The notes under the pieces: generated by a model
What the model was told of the DNA's origin: nothing
Databases searched by the model: none
The model's input: only the letters and a program-made list of their open reading frames with translations
NCBI RefSeq assembly: GCF_000621585.1
Contig: NZ_JHXY01000007.1
Span: forward strand, 1-64,000
Reading direction: 5' to 3'
DNA length: 64,000 nt
Source of the DNA: [Eubacterium] cellulosolvens LD2006
Lineage (GTDB): Bacteria; Bacillota; Clostridia; Lachnospirales; Lachnospiraceae
In this document: piece by piece, positions 45,556 through 53,735 of the stretch
How the letters are laid out: the number at the start of each line of letters is the position of its first letter
How positions within the stretch are numbered: position 1 is the first letter of the stretch
Made by a program: the position numbers and the translations under genes

Positions 45556-48270
45556 TCAAGTAAGATACTGATCCCGCAAGGCTTTGCCGGCGGCCTCAAC
45601 TTCCGCCGCAAGCTCTCTGGCCGACATTCTCCTCGCGCCTTCCCCGAAGATGATCATCTGCTCGAGTCCGTCGGAGGTCGCGACTGTGATATCCGCGTTG
45701 GATGCCAGTTTGTGAACAGTTTTCTCGATGTAGGCGTCCGCAGTTTCCTTTTCCTTCGTAAAGACAACGAAGATGTTGTTGTACGGATACACCTGTCCTC
45801 GTCCGCCGTGTACTTTGTAGGCATCGAAAACAAGAATTAAAGTCCCTTCCCGGGTTCCGTGATAGTTGGAGAGGATCTCGATCAGGCGGTCTCTGGCGGC
45901 GTCGATGTTTGCTGCCGCAAGGCTGCGGAGTTCTTCCCAGGAAAAGATCACGTTGTAGCCGTCGACAAGCAGGTATTTCTCCCGTTTTTTTACCGGTTTG
46001 ACCGTTTTTGCAGACGGTTCGCTTCCGCCTTTTCCTCCGGACGTTCCGGCTCCTGTTTTTGCCTTTTCGGCGGCCTCCAGGGATCCGTCTCTGCTCCAGA
46101 AGCCTGGTTCATTGGAGTAGTCATTCACTCTGCTGCGCACCGGGGTTCTCCAGTTCGATCCCGTGTAGGTTTTCTCGAAGATCTTCTGCAGTTCTTCCTC
46201 TTCTTTCCCCCGTGCCCTCTCTTTTTCTTCCCAGCTCAGCTCGGGTTTCCGTTTCTTCCACGCGCCGTCGAAGGCCTGTACCGCGTTGTCACTGTCATCT
46301 TCCTTCTCCTCCGAAGCCTCCGTCCAGCCGGTGTCCACATGCATGTACTCCCGCACTTTGTCCCAGGGCACGAGCATTCCAGCTCCGTGGGAACAGAAGA
46401 CGGAGGCCGAGGGCTGCTCGGTGTCTGCGTCCGGATCGTAGGCAGAGGCTTTGATGATCTCCTCCGCGTCTCTTGCCGGTTCGTATCCCTTCAGTGTGCA
46501 GAACATATGCCCCTGTCCGTGGGTGTAGGACACGACGGTCGCCGGATAATCTCCCAGCGTCGCCGCCGGCACGCTTCCTGTGATCACTGCCGTCTTTCCG
46601 TCGCCGCCCGGCGCGTCTGTGCGGCCGTCCATCCGCTGGATGTCCGTGATGAGTCGCCCGATGTTTTCCGCCGGTATTTCCGCGCGAAAATCGTAGATGG
46701 GCTCCAGAAGTACGTTTGCCGCGGACATCAGTCCCTGCCGGACCGCCCGGTAGGTCGCCTGCCGGAAGTCACCTCCCTCGGTGTGTTTTTCATGCGCCCG
46801 TCCGCCGATCAATGTGATCTTCATATCCGTGATCTCGGCTCCTGTGAGAACGCCCCGGTGGATTCTCTCCTCCAGATGGGTGAGCACCAGCCGCTGCCAG
46901 TTCAAAGCCAGATGATCCGTGCTGCAGGCCGAACCGAATTCCAGACCGCTGCCGGGCTCGCCGGGTTCCATCAGCAGATGCACTTCCGCATAGTGACGAA
47001 GCGGCTCGTAATGCCCGACGCCCTCCACGGCGGAGCGGATCGTCTCCTTGTACACGATACGCGACGGACCGAAGTCCAGATGCATCCCGAATCTCTCGCT
47101 GCAGATTCTCCGCAGAATTTCTGTCTGCACCTGCCCCATGATCTGGGCGTTTACTTCGCCGGTTCTCTCATCGACGCGGATATGAAGCATCGGTTCTTCC
47201 TCTTCCAGAATCCGGAGATTCCGGATCACGGCAGAGCGATCCATACCCTCCGGAATGATCACTTCACTTGTGAAGACCGGCTGCAGCAACGCCCTGGCAC
47301 TCTCTTTTTCCGCTCCGACCGCCTCTCCCGCATAGGTTCCGGTAAGTCCTGTGACCGCGCAGATCCTTCCGGCACGAAGCTCCGGGATCTGTTCAAAGGA
47401 TGTGCCGGAATATATGCGGATCTGGTTGATTTTCTCCGGCTCCCTCTCTTCCTTTGACGGGAACACGGTTCTCACCTTCAGTACGCCTCCGGTGATCTTC
47501 ATCCAGGTCAGTCTCGCCCCACTCTCATCGTGGGAGATCTTGAAGATTTTTGCCCCGAAGTCTTCTGTCACCGCGGGCGGACAGGCGTAGGTTCCGAGCA
47601 CCTTCACCAGTCTGTCGATTCCCTGATTTTTCAGTGCGGAACCGAAACAGACCGGATACAGCTTCCTCTCCAGAATCATCCGCGCGATGTCCTCGTCCGT
47701 GACATCGATCCCCTCGAGATACCGCTCGAGCACATCGTCGTCACAGACAGCCAGACTCTCCCGGTAGTCCTCCGACAGAAGATCCTCCGCCTCTCCGGAA
47801 AAATCCACACAGTGGGCGTCGAGCTGTTCCCGCAGTTCGGCGAGTATTTCACCGGCGTCCATCCCCGGCTGATCCATCTTGTTTACGAAGATGATCACGG
47901 GAACGGCGTAATGATTCAGAAGTTTCCAGAGCGTCCGCACCTGCCCGGTCACGCGGTCCGGCGCGCTGATCACCAGAACCGCGTAATCCAGCACCTGAAG
48001 AACCCGCTCCATCTCCGGCGAAAAATCCGCATGCCCCGGCGTGTCCAGCAGCGTGAGCGAGAAATCTTCAAACGCAAGCTCCGCCTGCTTGGAAAAAATC
48101 GTGATTCCTCTCTCCTTCTCCATGACATCTGTGTCGAGATAAGCGTCGCCGTGATCGACGCGGCCGAGCTTCCGGATTTTTCCCGACTCATACAGAAGGC
48201 ATTCGGAAAGCGTTGTTTTTCCCGCGTCCACATGGGCGAGGATTCCGGTTGTGAGGTGTTTCACCGTCAT
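45556..48270 (-). CDS. TetM/EF-G-like translational GTPase fused to a YacP/Rae1-type NYN endoribonuclease domain
   Basis: A 904-residue fusion. Residues 1-670 align with TetM-type translation GTPases: G1 AHVDAGKTT (12-20), G2 ERGITIF, G3 DTPGHADF (76-83), G4 NKMDQ (130-134), then domains II to V. After a charged linker (about 680-760) comes an NYN domain (763-904) that matches Bacillus YacP/Rae1: LVDGYNVIF, LVFDAYKVHG, FTKEKETADAYIEK and ATSDGLEQ, with acidic residues D770, D816, D845 and D867 retained. Rae1 is known to cut mRNA in the ribosomal A site; EF-G-like factors also dock there. I infer a ribosome-guided endoribonuclease. GGAG precedes ATG 48270; an extended -10 TGaTATCAT lies near 48387. 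Tetracycline protection is not implied. Confidence 0.88.
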   Translation of the reverse strand: MTVKHLTTGILAHVDAGKTTLSECLLYESGKIRKLGRVDHGDAYLDTDVMEKERGITIFSKQAELAFEDFSLTLLDTPGHADFSPEMERVLQVLDYAVLVISAPDRVTGQVRTLWKLLNHYAVPVIIFVNKMDQPGMDAGEILAELREQLDAHCVDFSGEAEDLLSEDYRESLAVCDDDVLERYLEGIDVTDEDIARMILERKLYPVCFGSALKNQGIDRLVKVLGTYACPPAVTEDFGAKIFKISHDESGARLTWMKITGGVLKVRTVFPSKEEREPEKINQIRIYSGTSFEQIPELRAGRICAVTGLTGTYAGEAVGAEKESARALLQPVFTSEVIIPEGMDRSAVIRNLRILEEEEPMLHIRVDERTGEVNAQIMGQVQTEILRRICSERFGMHLDFGPSRIVYKETIRSAVEGVGHYEPLRHYAEVHLLMEPGEPGSGLEFGSACSTDHLALNWQRLVLTHLEERIHRGVLTGAEITDMKITLIGGRAHEKHTEGGDFRQATYRAVRQGLMSAANVLLEPIYDFRAEIPAENIGRLITDIQRMDGRTDAPGGDGKTAVITGSVPAATLGDYPATVVSYTHGQGHMFCTLKGYEPARDAEEIIKASAYDPDADTEQPSASVFCSHGAGMLVPWDKVREYMHVDTGWTEASEEKEDDSDNAVQAFDGAWKKRKPELSWEEKERARGKEEEELQKIFEKTYTGSNWRTPVRSRVNDYSNEPGFWSRDGSLEAAEKAKTGAGTSGGKGGSEPSAKTVKPVKKREKYLLVDGYNVIFSWEELRSLAAANIDAARDRLIEILSNYHGTREGTLILVFDAYKVHGGRGQVYPYNNIFVVFTKEKETADAYIEKTVHKLASNADITVATSDGLEQMIIFGEGARRMSARELAAEVEAAGKALRDQYLT

Positions 48271-48476
48271 AGTAATTTCTCCGTTTCATTCCCCTGTCTG
48301 CAACAGGAAAGATCGATTGCATTCATGTTTTCTTTGTTCCAATTACTCTGTGGCAAAGCCACCGTACGCTGTATTCCCGTTCATGATATCACACTTTTCC
48401 GGAGTTTCTCTATAATATTCCGGGCCGTGACAGGATCTTTTCAGATTCTTTGAGGATTCTTTTCCACCGGCGCACT

Positions 48477-48505
48477 TTGCACGCCGGGCCGGACAATGCT
48501 ACAAT
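48477..48505 (+). promoter_or_regulatory. Promoter of the DUF1292 gene
   Basis: Plus-strand TTGCAC (48477-48482), 17-base spacer, TGcTACAAT (hexamer 48500-48505). The remaining part of the 303-base divergent gap shows only the putative extended -10 for the minus-strand GTPase gene. Confidence 0.65.
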
Positions 48506-48573
48506 CGAGATAGTTGTACAGCGTTTGCGGACGAAGCACCGCATCAAACACACAGTCGTAAGGAGTTTATGAA

Positions 48574-48876
48574 ATGAACGAAATCAACACCGAAGGATGC
48601 GCACTGATCGAGACTGACAAAGATCATCTCACACTGACCACTGAGGACGGCCGAGATCTCCTCTGCTCCATCGTCGGAATCTTCCGCACGCCGGAGCGGT
48701 CCTACATCGTTCTGATCCCGGAGGACGGAAGCACGAAGGGAAAAGGATATCTGATGCGCTTCGCTCTGACCGGTGACGGTATGCCGGATCTCACAGTCAT
48801 CGAAGATGACGCGGAATATGAAAAGGCATCAAAGATCTTTCTCGCTCTGACCGGAAGGATCAGCATCGAGGAGTAA
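48574..48876 (+). CDS. DUF1292-like small protein
   Basis: A 100-residue acidic protein, the only complete plus-strand gene here. The pattern of a beta-rich N-terminal half (LTLTTEDGRDLLCSIVGIF) followed by RSYIVLIPEDG fits the DUF1292 family of small Firmicute proteins of unknown function. No signal peptide or membrane helix is visible. AAGGAG lies 8 bases before ATG 48574, and a good promoter and a bidirectional terminator flank the gene. It is divergent from the GTPase-NYN gene. Confidence 0.75.
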   Translation: MNEINTEGCALIETDKDHLTLTTEDGRDLLCSIVGIFRTPERSYIVLIPEDGSTKGKGYLMRFALTGDGMPDLTVIEDDAEYEKASKIFLALTGRISIEE

Positions 48877-48904
48877 AACTCTCGCAAATCGTTGTCACGC
48901 AAAA

Positions 48905-48940
48905 AGAAGCCATGTACGCTTTTGTACAAGGCTTCTCTTT
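48905..48940. terminator. Bidirectional terminator between the DUF1292 gene and the pilus operon
   Basis: Stem AGAAGCC / GGCTTCT with inner GTAC pairing (48905-48936). The plus strand continues CTTTTGTG and the minus strand TTTTTGCG, so it can serve the plus-strand gene and the convergent minus-strand pilus operon. Confidence 0.75.
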
Positions 48941-49063
48941 TGTGCCTGTCCGCAAAAAACTCTGCGGCCTGGCATTCAAGGCTTCTATAGGAAGTTTGAT
49001 ATTTGTGCTTTAAACCTGATGAATCAGTACTTCTTCTATCCGATCTGCCGGCTCAGGCACTCC

Positions 49064-51928
49064 TCAACAGCTGATCTGTTGTTTTTCTCTTCTGCGTCTC
49101 AGCATGTATGCAAAAATCAGCGCGGACGTCAGTACCCCGAATCCGGGAAGCAGTCTTCCCGTTCCGCCGGCATACAGGGTCAGCAGCGGATCGTTGATGA
49201 TTGCCACCGCTTTTCCGCCGTTCGCAAGTCCTCTCTTCATTTCCACGGAGATGTAGTCTCCGATCAGCGAATAGGACGACGCGGTCTTTGTCTCTTTCAG
49301 ATAATAGGTTCTGCTTTTGGTGGCGTCGTCTTCGCCGAGTCCCTGAAATTCCGCTTCGCCGTTCGCGTTTGTGGTGACGGTCAGCACCTCCCCGTTCGGG
49401 TCGTATCCTTCTTCGTGATCTGTGAGGATTTTTCCGGCTTTGCGGATCACCGGACAATACGCCCCGTCTTTTTTCGTGTAAAGGGCAAACTCCACGCCGG
49501 AGAGCGGCTGCCCGTTGCTGTCTTTCTTGAGGATGCCGATTTTTCCCGTGTACACGCTCACTTTGTTTGTCACAAGCTCCTGTTTTGTTCGCCCGTTGTT
49601 ATAGTAGATTTCCGCCTGGTTGGGAATGGACGCTTTCTCCTCGCCATAGCCTGTGTTTGCGTTGATTGCGGTATCTATTCTGACTGTCACAACACAATTC
49701 TTCGCTTTCCCAAGCTTCTTTCTTCCGGATGCCCTGAAGGATATTGTGACGCTTCCGCCCGGCGTTCCGACGGGTGATTCTTTGACCGTGTAGTCGTCAC
49801 TGGTAAGGTTCTCTTCGATTCCCTCCGCCTCCACGCGGACATTGCCCATATAATCCAGTCGTTTCTTCTGCGCGTCAAAACTGTCCCTGATCTCGAACAC
49901 TTCCTGATCGCTTCCGTACATTCTTCCCTTTATCTCCGAGCGAATGGTCCAGGTCTGGATCTGTCCGATATGATTGGACACGCGGTTCACTGCTTTTTTT
50001 ACCTTGATCTCAACCTCCTCCGGATCCTTCAGTCCCATTCCGGCGCTCTTGCCGTCGATGACGATCTCCTGAAATTCTCCGGCCGCTTTTCCCGTCCATT
50101 TCCAGAGCGCCCCTCCTGGCGCGCTGTCATCTTCGACTACCTCCGCGGTAAAATCCCGGTCCAGAATCTCGTAGCCTTCCGGCGCGCTGATTTCGCGCAT
50201 CACATAGACACCCGGGAGAAAAACTGACTTGCCGCTTGCCGCCTGCTCTTTCGTTCCGACATCGTCGGTATACAGCTGATTCGGCGAATCCGGCTCCAGA
50301 TACTCCTCTGCCTTCGCGAGATCAAGTTCTCCGTTTTTTCCTGTCCGAAAGATCCAGGTTCGCTCATGCTGATCTTTTCCCGTGAAACGAATCCGGAATC
50401 TGGCGCCGACAACCGGAAGATTTTTGTTTTCTCCGACTTTCACGAAGCGGACGCCGGTCGCGCATCTCTCCTTGTCTGTCACCGCACCGATGTAATTTCC
50501 TCTTCCGGATACATCCGGTCTTCCGTCTCCGTTCTGATCCGCCTTGCGGTCGTCCGCTCGGCAGGTCGTGACGGAAGGGTTGAGAAGATAGCCCGCCGGC
50601 GCTTTTTCCTCCTGGACATAGTAGACCTGACCGTATGTATATCGGAAACTGTCTTCTGTCTTTCCGAAGCCGTTCTCGTCGAGGGTGATGGTGTCCATCT
50701 TCGCGTCCGGATCCGGCTTTCCGTCATCGGTGAGGGACCGGTACACGCCGTACTTCGCTCCGGCGTAGGTACAGAGACTGCTGTCTGCCTCAAATTTCGG
50801 ATTCACGCCGGTCTTCATGATCTGAACATGCGCGTCCGGCACAAGCCAGAGGACCGACTGCAGATTTGCGTCCGCGGGTGCCGAGCGGTACAGGCGAAAA
50901 TGTGAAACTTTCTCCACCAGATCGGGGCGGTTCGCCGCATAGCCTTTCAGTGTCCCAACCGCCAGTGAGATTTCTTTTTTCTCATCATCCGTCAGTCCGT
51001 AGACATCTCCGCTGTTCAGATACGAAACAATCGCGTGGATTCCCACGAAACGTCTCGCAAGGCTTGCCCTGTAGGCTTCGGTCCTGAGCAGCGGCAGACG
51101 GCCCGCCTCCTGCTGCATCGCCTCGTTGTAGATATTCTGGGAGAACAGCGGATACATCAGCATGACCATCTTGATCATCGCCGCGGTCTGCGCAGACATG
51201 CTGCCGGCAGCCCCCTCGTTCAGATACTGGACCGGATAGTTTCCGCTCTGTCCGAATTTCGACGAGTTTCCGCAAAATCCGGTCGTTTTCAGCGATCCGT
51301 ATTCAATATTGAAATAATGGGTGATATTATCCGTGTACGGGTAGGAAAGCTCGCTTCCCACGGAAACCCCCGCCGATCCACCGAAGCCTGCGGCCTTTCG
51401 CGGAGCGCTCCCCTGCAGAAGGAGTCTTCTTTTTACAGGTGCACTTTCTCCATCCGTCCAGCAATCCTCCATCTCCGCAAGCGGCAGGAAGCCGATTTCC
51501 TCCGGCGTCCGGAAGGATGCCCCGTCCGCATTTTCCTCCTGACCGGACAGTTCCTCTTTTTCGGTCTGTACCTCATTTCCGGCCGGCGCCTTCTGCCCCT
51601 TTAAATTCTCTTTGGCATTCGCTTTTTCCTGACCGGATGCTTTGCCCCCTCCGGTCAGGCTCTCTTCCGCCCTGCCCGCTTCGACATCCTGTTTCTCTGT
51701 CTTCGCTGCAGCCTCAGCCTCCGGATCACGGCTGCATTCCCCGCGTTTCTCGGAAGTACTGTTTGCATCTCCTTCATCCGTCTCCTCCTTATGCACAGCA
51801 AATTCGTCCATTTTGTCTGCCCCTGCCATATATCTCACGCAGCCCGCGGATGCGCTCACCGCCCCTTGCGCAAAACCGCTGAACGACACCATCGCACAGA
51901 GCGCCATTACCGCCCATCGTCTCTTCAT
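49064..51928 (-). CDS. Thioester-domain tip adhesin of the pilus, SpaA-like repeats
   Basis: A 954-residue cell-surface protein. Signal peptide (about 1-27), then a charged low-complexity stretch (40-170). A thioester-type adhesion domain follows (about 195-375) with Cys219 in TTGFCGNSSKFG and a conserved HAIVSYLNSGDVYGL segment. Three SpaA/Cna-B-like repeats end in APAGYLLNP, APEGYEIL and YYLKETKTASSY. The C-terminal sorting region (916-954) reads LTLYAGGTGR, a hydrophobic helix and RRRREK; this is not LPxTG. Internal thioesters and isopeptides typically let such tips bind host surfaces covalently. It overlaps the upstream pilin gene by 4 bases. Confidence 0.82.
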   Translation of the reverse strand: MKRRWAVMALCAMVSFSGFAQGAVSASAGCVRYMAGADKMDEFAVHKEETDEGDANSTSEKRGECSRDPEAEAAAKTEKQDVEAGRAEESLTGGGKASGQEKANAKENLKGQKAPAGNEVQTEKEELSGQEENADGASFRTPEEIGFLPLAEMEDCWTDGESAPVKRRLLLQGSAPRKAAGFGGSAGVSVGSELSYPYTDNITHYFNIEYGSLKTTGFCGNSSKFGQSGNYPVQYLNEGAAGSMSAQTAAMIKMVMLMYPLFSQNIYNEAMQQEAGRLPLLRTEAYRASLARRFVGIHAIVSYLNSGDVYGLTDDEKKEISLAVGTLKGYAANRPDLVEKVSHFRLYRSAPADANLQSVLWLVPDAHVQIMKTGVNPKFEADSSLCTYAGAKYGVYRSLTDDGKPDPDAKMDTITLDENGFGKTEDSFRYTYGQVYYVQEEKAPAGYLLNPSVTTCRADDRKADQNGDGRPDVSGRGNYIGAVTDKERCATGVRFVKVGENKNLPVVGARFRIRFTGKDQHERTWIFRTGKNGELDLAKAEEYLEPDSPNQLYTDDVGTKEQAASGKSVFLPGVYVMREISAPEGYEILDRDFTAEVVEDDSAPGGALWKWTGKAAGEFQEIVIDGKSAGMGLKDPEEVEIKVKKAVNRVSNHIGQIQTWTIRSEIKGRMYGSDQEVFEIRDSFDAQKKRLDYMGNVRVEAEGIEENLTSDDYTVKESPVGTPGGSVTISFRASGRKKLGKAKNCVVTVRIDTAINANTGYGEEKASIPNQAEIYYNNGRTKQELVTNKVSVYTGKIGILKKDSNGQPLSGVEFALYTKKDGAYCPVIRKAGKILTDHEEGYDPNGEVLTVTTNANGEAEFQGLGEDDATKSRTYYLKETKTASSYSLIGDYISVEMKRGLANGGKAVAIINDPLLTLYAGGTGRLLPGFGVLTSALIFAYMLRRRREKQQISC

Positions 51929-52809
51929 ATTTTCTCTCCTCCCTTTCTACGATAATTCTGAATCATGACGCAGGCCGCAAACGAAGACACAAGAAGCGAA
52001 AAATACAGCAGCGCCTGCGCGCGGTCGCCGGTCTTTGGTGTCCCGGCCATTTCCTGTTTCGGACGCACCGTCGGCGTCACCGTCTTCGAAATCTCAGGTT
52101 TTCCCTCCAGCCTCGGCTTCGGCTCGGCGATCACATCGTAGTACCAGCGGCTGTTCGAAACGCCGGTCTCTTCACCGGAAGCTGCTCCGCTGTAGGGAAG
52201 GGAAAAAAGGAAGGGCGCCGAACACAGATGTCCGTCTGCCGCTTTTTCCTCCACCGCCAGATACAGCCCCTGCTTCATACCGGCGGTTCTGCATTCTCCG
52301 TCGCTTCCGGTCACCGCGCGATAATGCGCGAGCGGTTCTGTGGACGCCGAATCCCCCACCGTTTTTTCCGCATCCTCCACCGGAATATCTTCCCCCCGGT
52401 AAAGCGGTTCTTTCGAGTCTTTTCCGCCGGATGCGGATGAGCCTGCCTTCTGTTCCCGATCCTTTTTCGTGTAATAAGAAATCACCGTTTTCTGAATGTC
52501 CGAGGCGTTCGTCTTCGCGTCTACGGTCAGTCCCGGAATCAGCGCCTCGATCTTCTCTTCGATTCCGTCACCGCTCTGATCCGTGATCCCTCCAATCCTG
52601 TAATAGGAAAAAACCGCGCCCGTCACCGGAGAACTGTCATCTTCCTTATCCTGATAACGGATCATGATGCTCCCCGTACGGTTTCTGTCAATCACATTCC
52701 CCGGAATATCCTGCTGTACTTCCGCCGCGACGGCAACCGTACCGGTCAGACAAATCGCAAAGAGTCCCGCTGACAGCGCTCTGATCCATTTTTTCTTTCT
52801 GTTCTTCAT
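51925..52809 (-). CDS. Minor or basal pilin with TPKTG sorting signal
   Basis: A 294-residue surface protein. Signal peptide MKNRKKKWIRALSAGLFA to about A28, a Cna-B-like first domain, a pilin-motif-like WYYDVIAEPKP near 230, then the cell-wall sorting signal GTPKTGD, a hydrophobic helix and YRRKGGEK. The near-canonical TPKTG suggests that it ends up as the base subunit attached by a housekeeping sortase. ATG 52809 is chosen because AAGGAGGGAGG lies upstream. It overlaps the sortase gene by 4 bases and the tip gene by 4 bases. Confidence 0.8.
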   Translation of the reverse strand: MKNRKKKWIRALSAGLFAICLTGTVAVAAEVQQDIPGNVIDRNRTGSIMIRYQDKEDDSSPVTGAVFSYYRIGGITDQSGDGIEEKIEALIPGLTVDAKTNASDIQKTVISYYTKKDREQKAGSSASGGKDSKEPLYRGEDIPVEDAEKTVGDSASTEPLAHYRAVTGSDGECRTAGMKQGLYLAVEEKAADGHLCSAPFLFSLPYSGAASGEETGVSNSRWYYDVIAEPKPRLEGKPEISKTVTPTVRPKQEMAGTPKTGDRAQALLYFSLLVSSFAACVMIQNYRRKGGEKI

Positions 52810-53735
52810 GTATCCTCCCTCCTTATGCATATTTCTGCATTCCTGTTACCACAGGTCTTCTGTCTGTTCCGACATTCTTTTTTATTCCGGAAATCCCGGA
52901 AGTATTTCCCCGCACACGCAAAAACTCCGGCCGGGATCAGAAGAAGGGCGCACAGTTTCAGCATCGAACGCCTCTCCATATCCCGAAGCAGATTTCCCTT
53001 CGACACCCCGCTCTGCCCGTTTAGTTCTCTCTCAAACCTGCCGGTGACGAGCAGCCTGTGACTGTTGATCCCGAGCGGAGTGCAAGTGTAGAGAGTCACC
53101 AGATCTTCTCCTTTTTTCACCTGCAGGCAGGCGTCCGCCTCCTCCGGTCTCACCGTTTTTTTTCCGCAGATCCGGTATACGCGGGTCTTTCCGAGCGCGC
53201 GGATATAAAAGCTGTCTCCTTTTTTCAGGTGATCGAGATCCGTGAACAGTTTTGCTCTCACAAGCCCCGAATGCGCCGCCAGAACCGCATGCGTCGAGAC
53301 ACCCCCGAAGGGCAGCGACGTGCCGTACATGTGTCCGGCCGCCTCATTGAGCACCGACGCATCGGTTCCGTGCATCACCGGAAGACAGAGATCAATCTCC
53401 GGTATCATCAGATAACAGATCTGTCTGTTTCCCTTTACCGGAAGCGCCTCGTATTCCCCGTCCGTAGCAAGCTCGCCCCGGTAGCGAAAGGGACGCGTCT
53501 CCTGCTCTTTTGCAATCCGTGCATTGTATCCGCGGATCGCTTTTTCCGTGTTCCGAATCTGCTCTGTACCAGCCGCTCTTTTTTCCACTCTCTCCACATC
53601 CCTCTGCACTTCCTTCAGATACAGCAGTTCCGTGACGCAGTCTGTGACTGCCGGAAGCACCAGGCAGAGCACGGAGATCAAGAGAAAAAACAACAGAAAC
53701 CGGTCTCTCTTTTTTCTTCGCTCCTCAGCTTCCAT
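52806..53735 (-). CDS. Class C (pilus-assembling) sortase
   Basis: Transpeptidase that links pilin subunits. The 309-residue protein has an N-terminal transmembrane helix (14-30), a lid-containing region, catalytic His155 (AAHSGL), Cys218 (TLYTCTPLG) and Arg227 (NSHRLLVTGR), then a second C-terminal transmembrane helix (259-275), the class C pattern. It overlaps the major pilin gene by 11 bases and the basal pilin gene by 4, so translation is coupled through the operon. It is the only sortase in the window. Confidence 0.92.
   Translation of the reverse strand: MEAEERRKKRDRFLLFFLLISVLCLVLPAVTDCVTELLYLKEVQRDVERVEKRAAGTEQIRNTEKAIRGYNARIAKEQETRPFRYRGELATDGEYEALPVKGNRQICYLMIPEIDLCLPVMHGTDASVLNEAAGHMYGTSLPFGGVSTHAVLAAHSGLVRAKLFTDLDHLKKGDSFYIRALGKTRVYRICGKKTVRPEEADACLQVKKGEDLVTLYTCTPLGINSHRLLVTGRFERELNGQSGVSKGNLLRDMERRSMLKLCALLLIPAGVFACAGKYFRDFRNKKECRNRQKTCGNRNAEICIRREDT

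Noticed and set aside
45859-47457. 532-codon plus-strand frame opposite the GTPase-NYN gene
   Set aside because: No family sequence and no ribosome-binding site; the opposite strand carries clear catalytic motifs.
45556-48270. Tetracycline resistance (ribosomal protection) gene
   Set aside because: The GTPase is only distantly TetM-like and carries a nuclease domain absent from resistance proteins; no mobile-element context is present.
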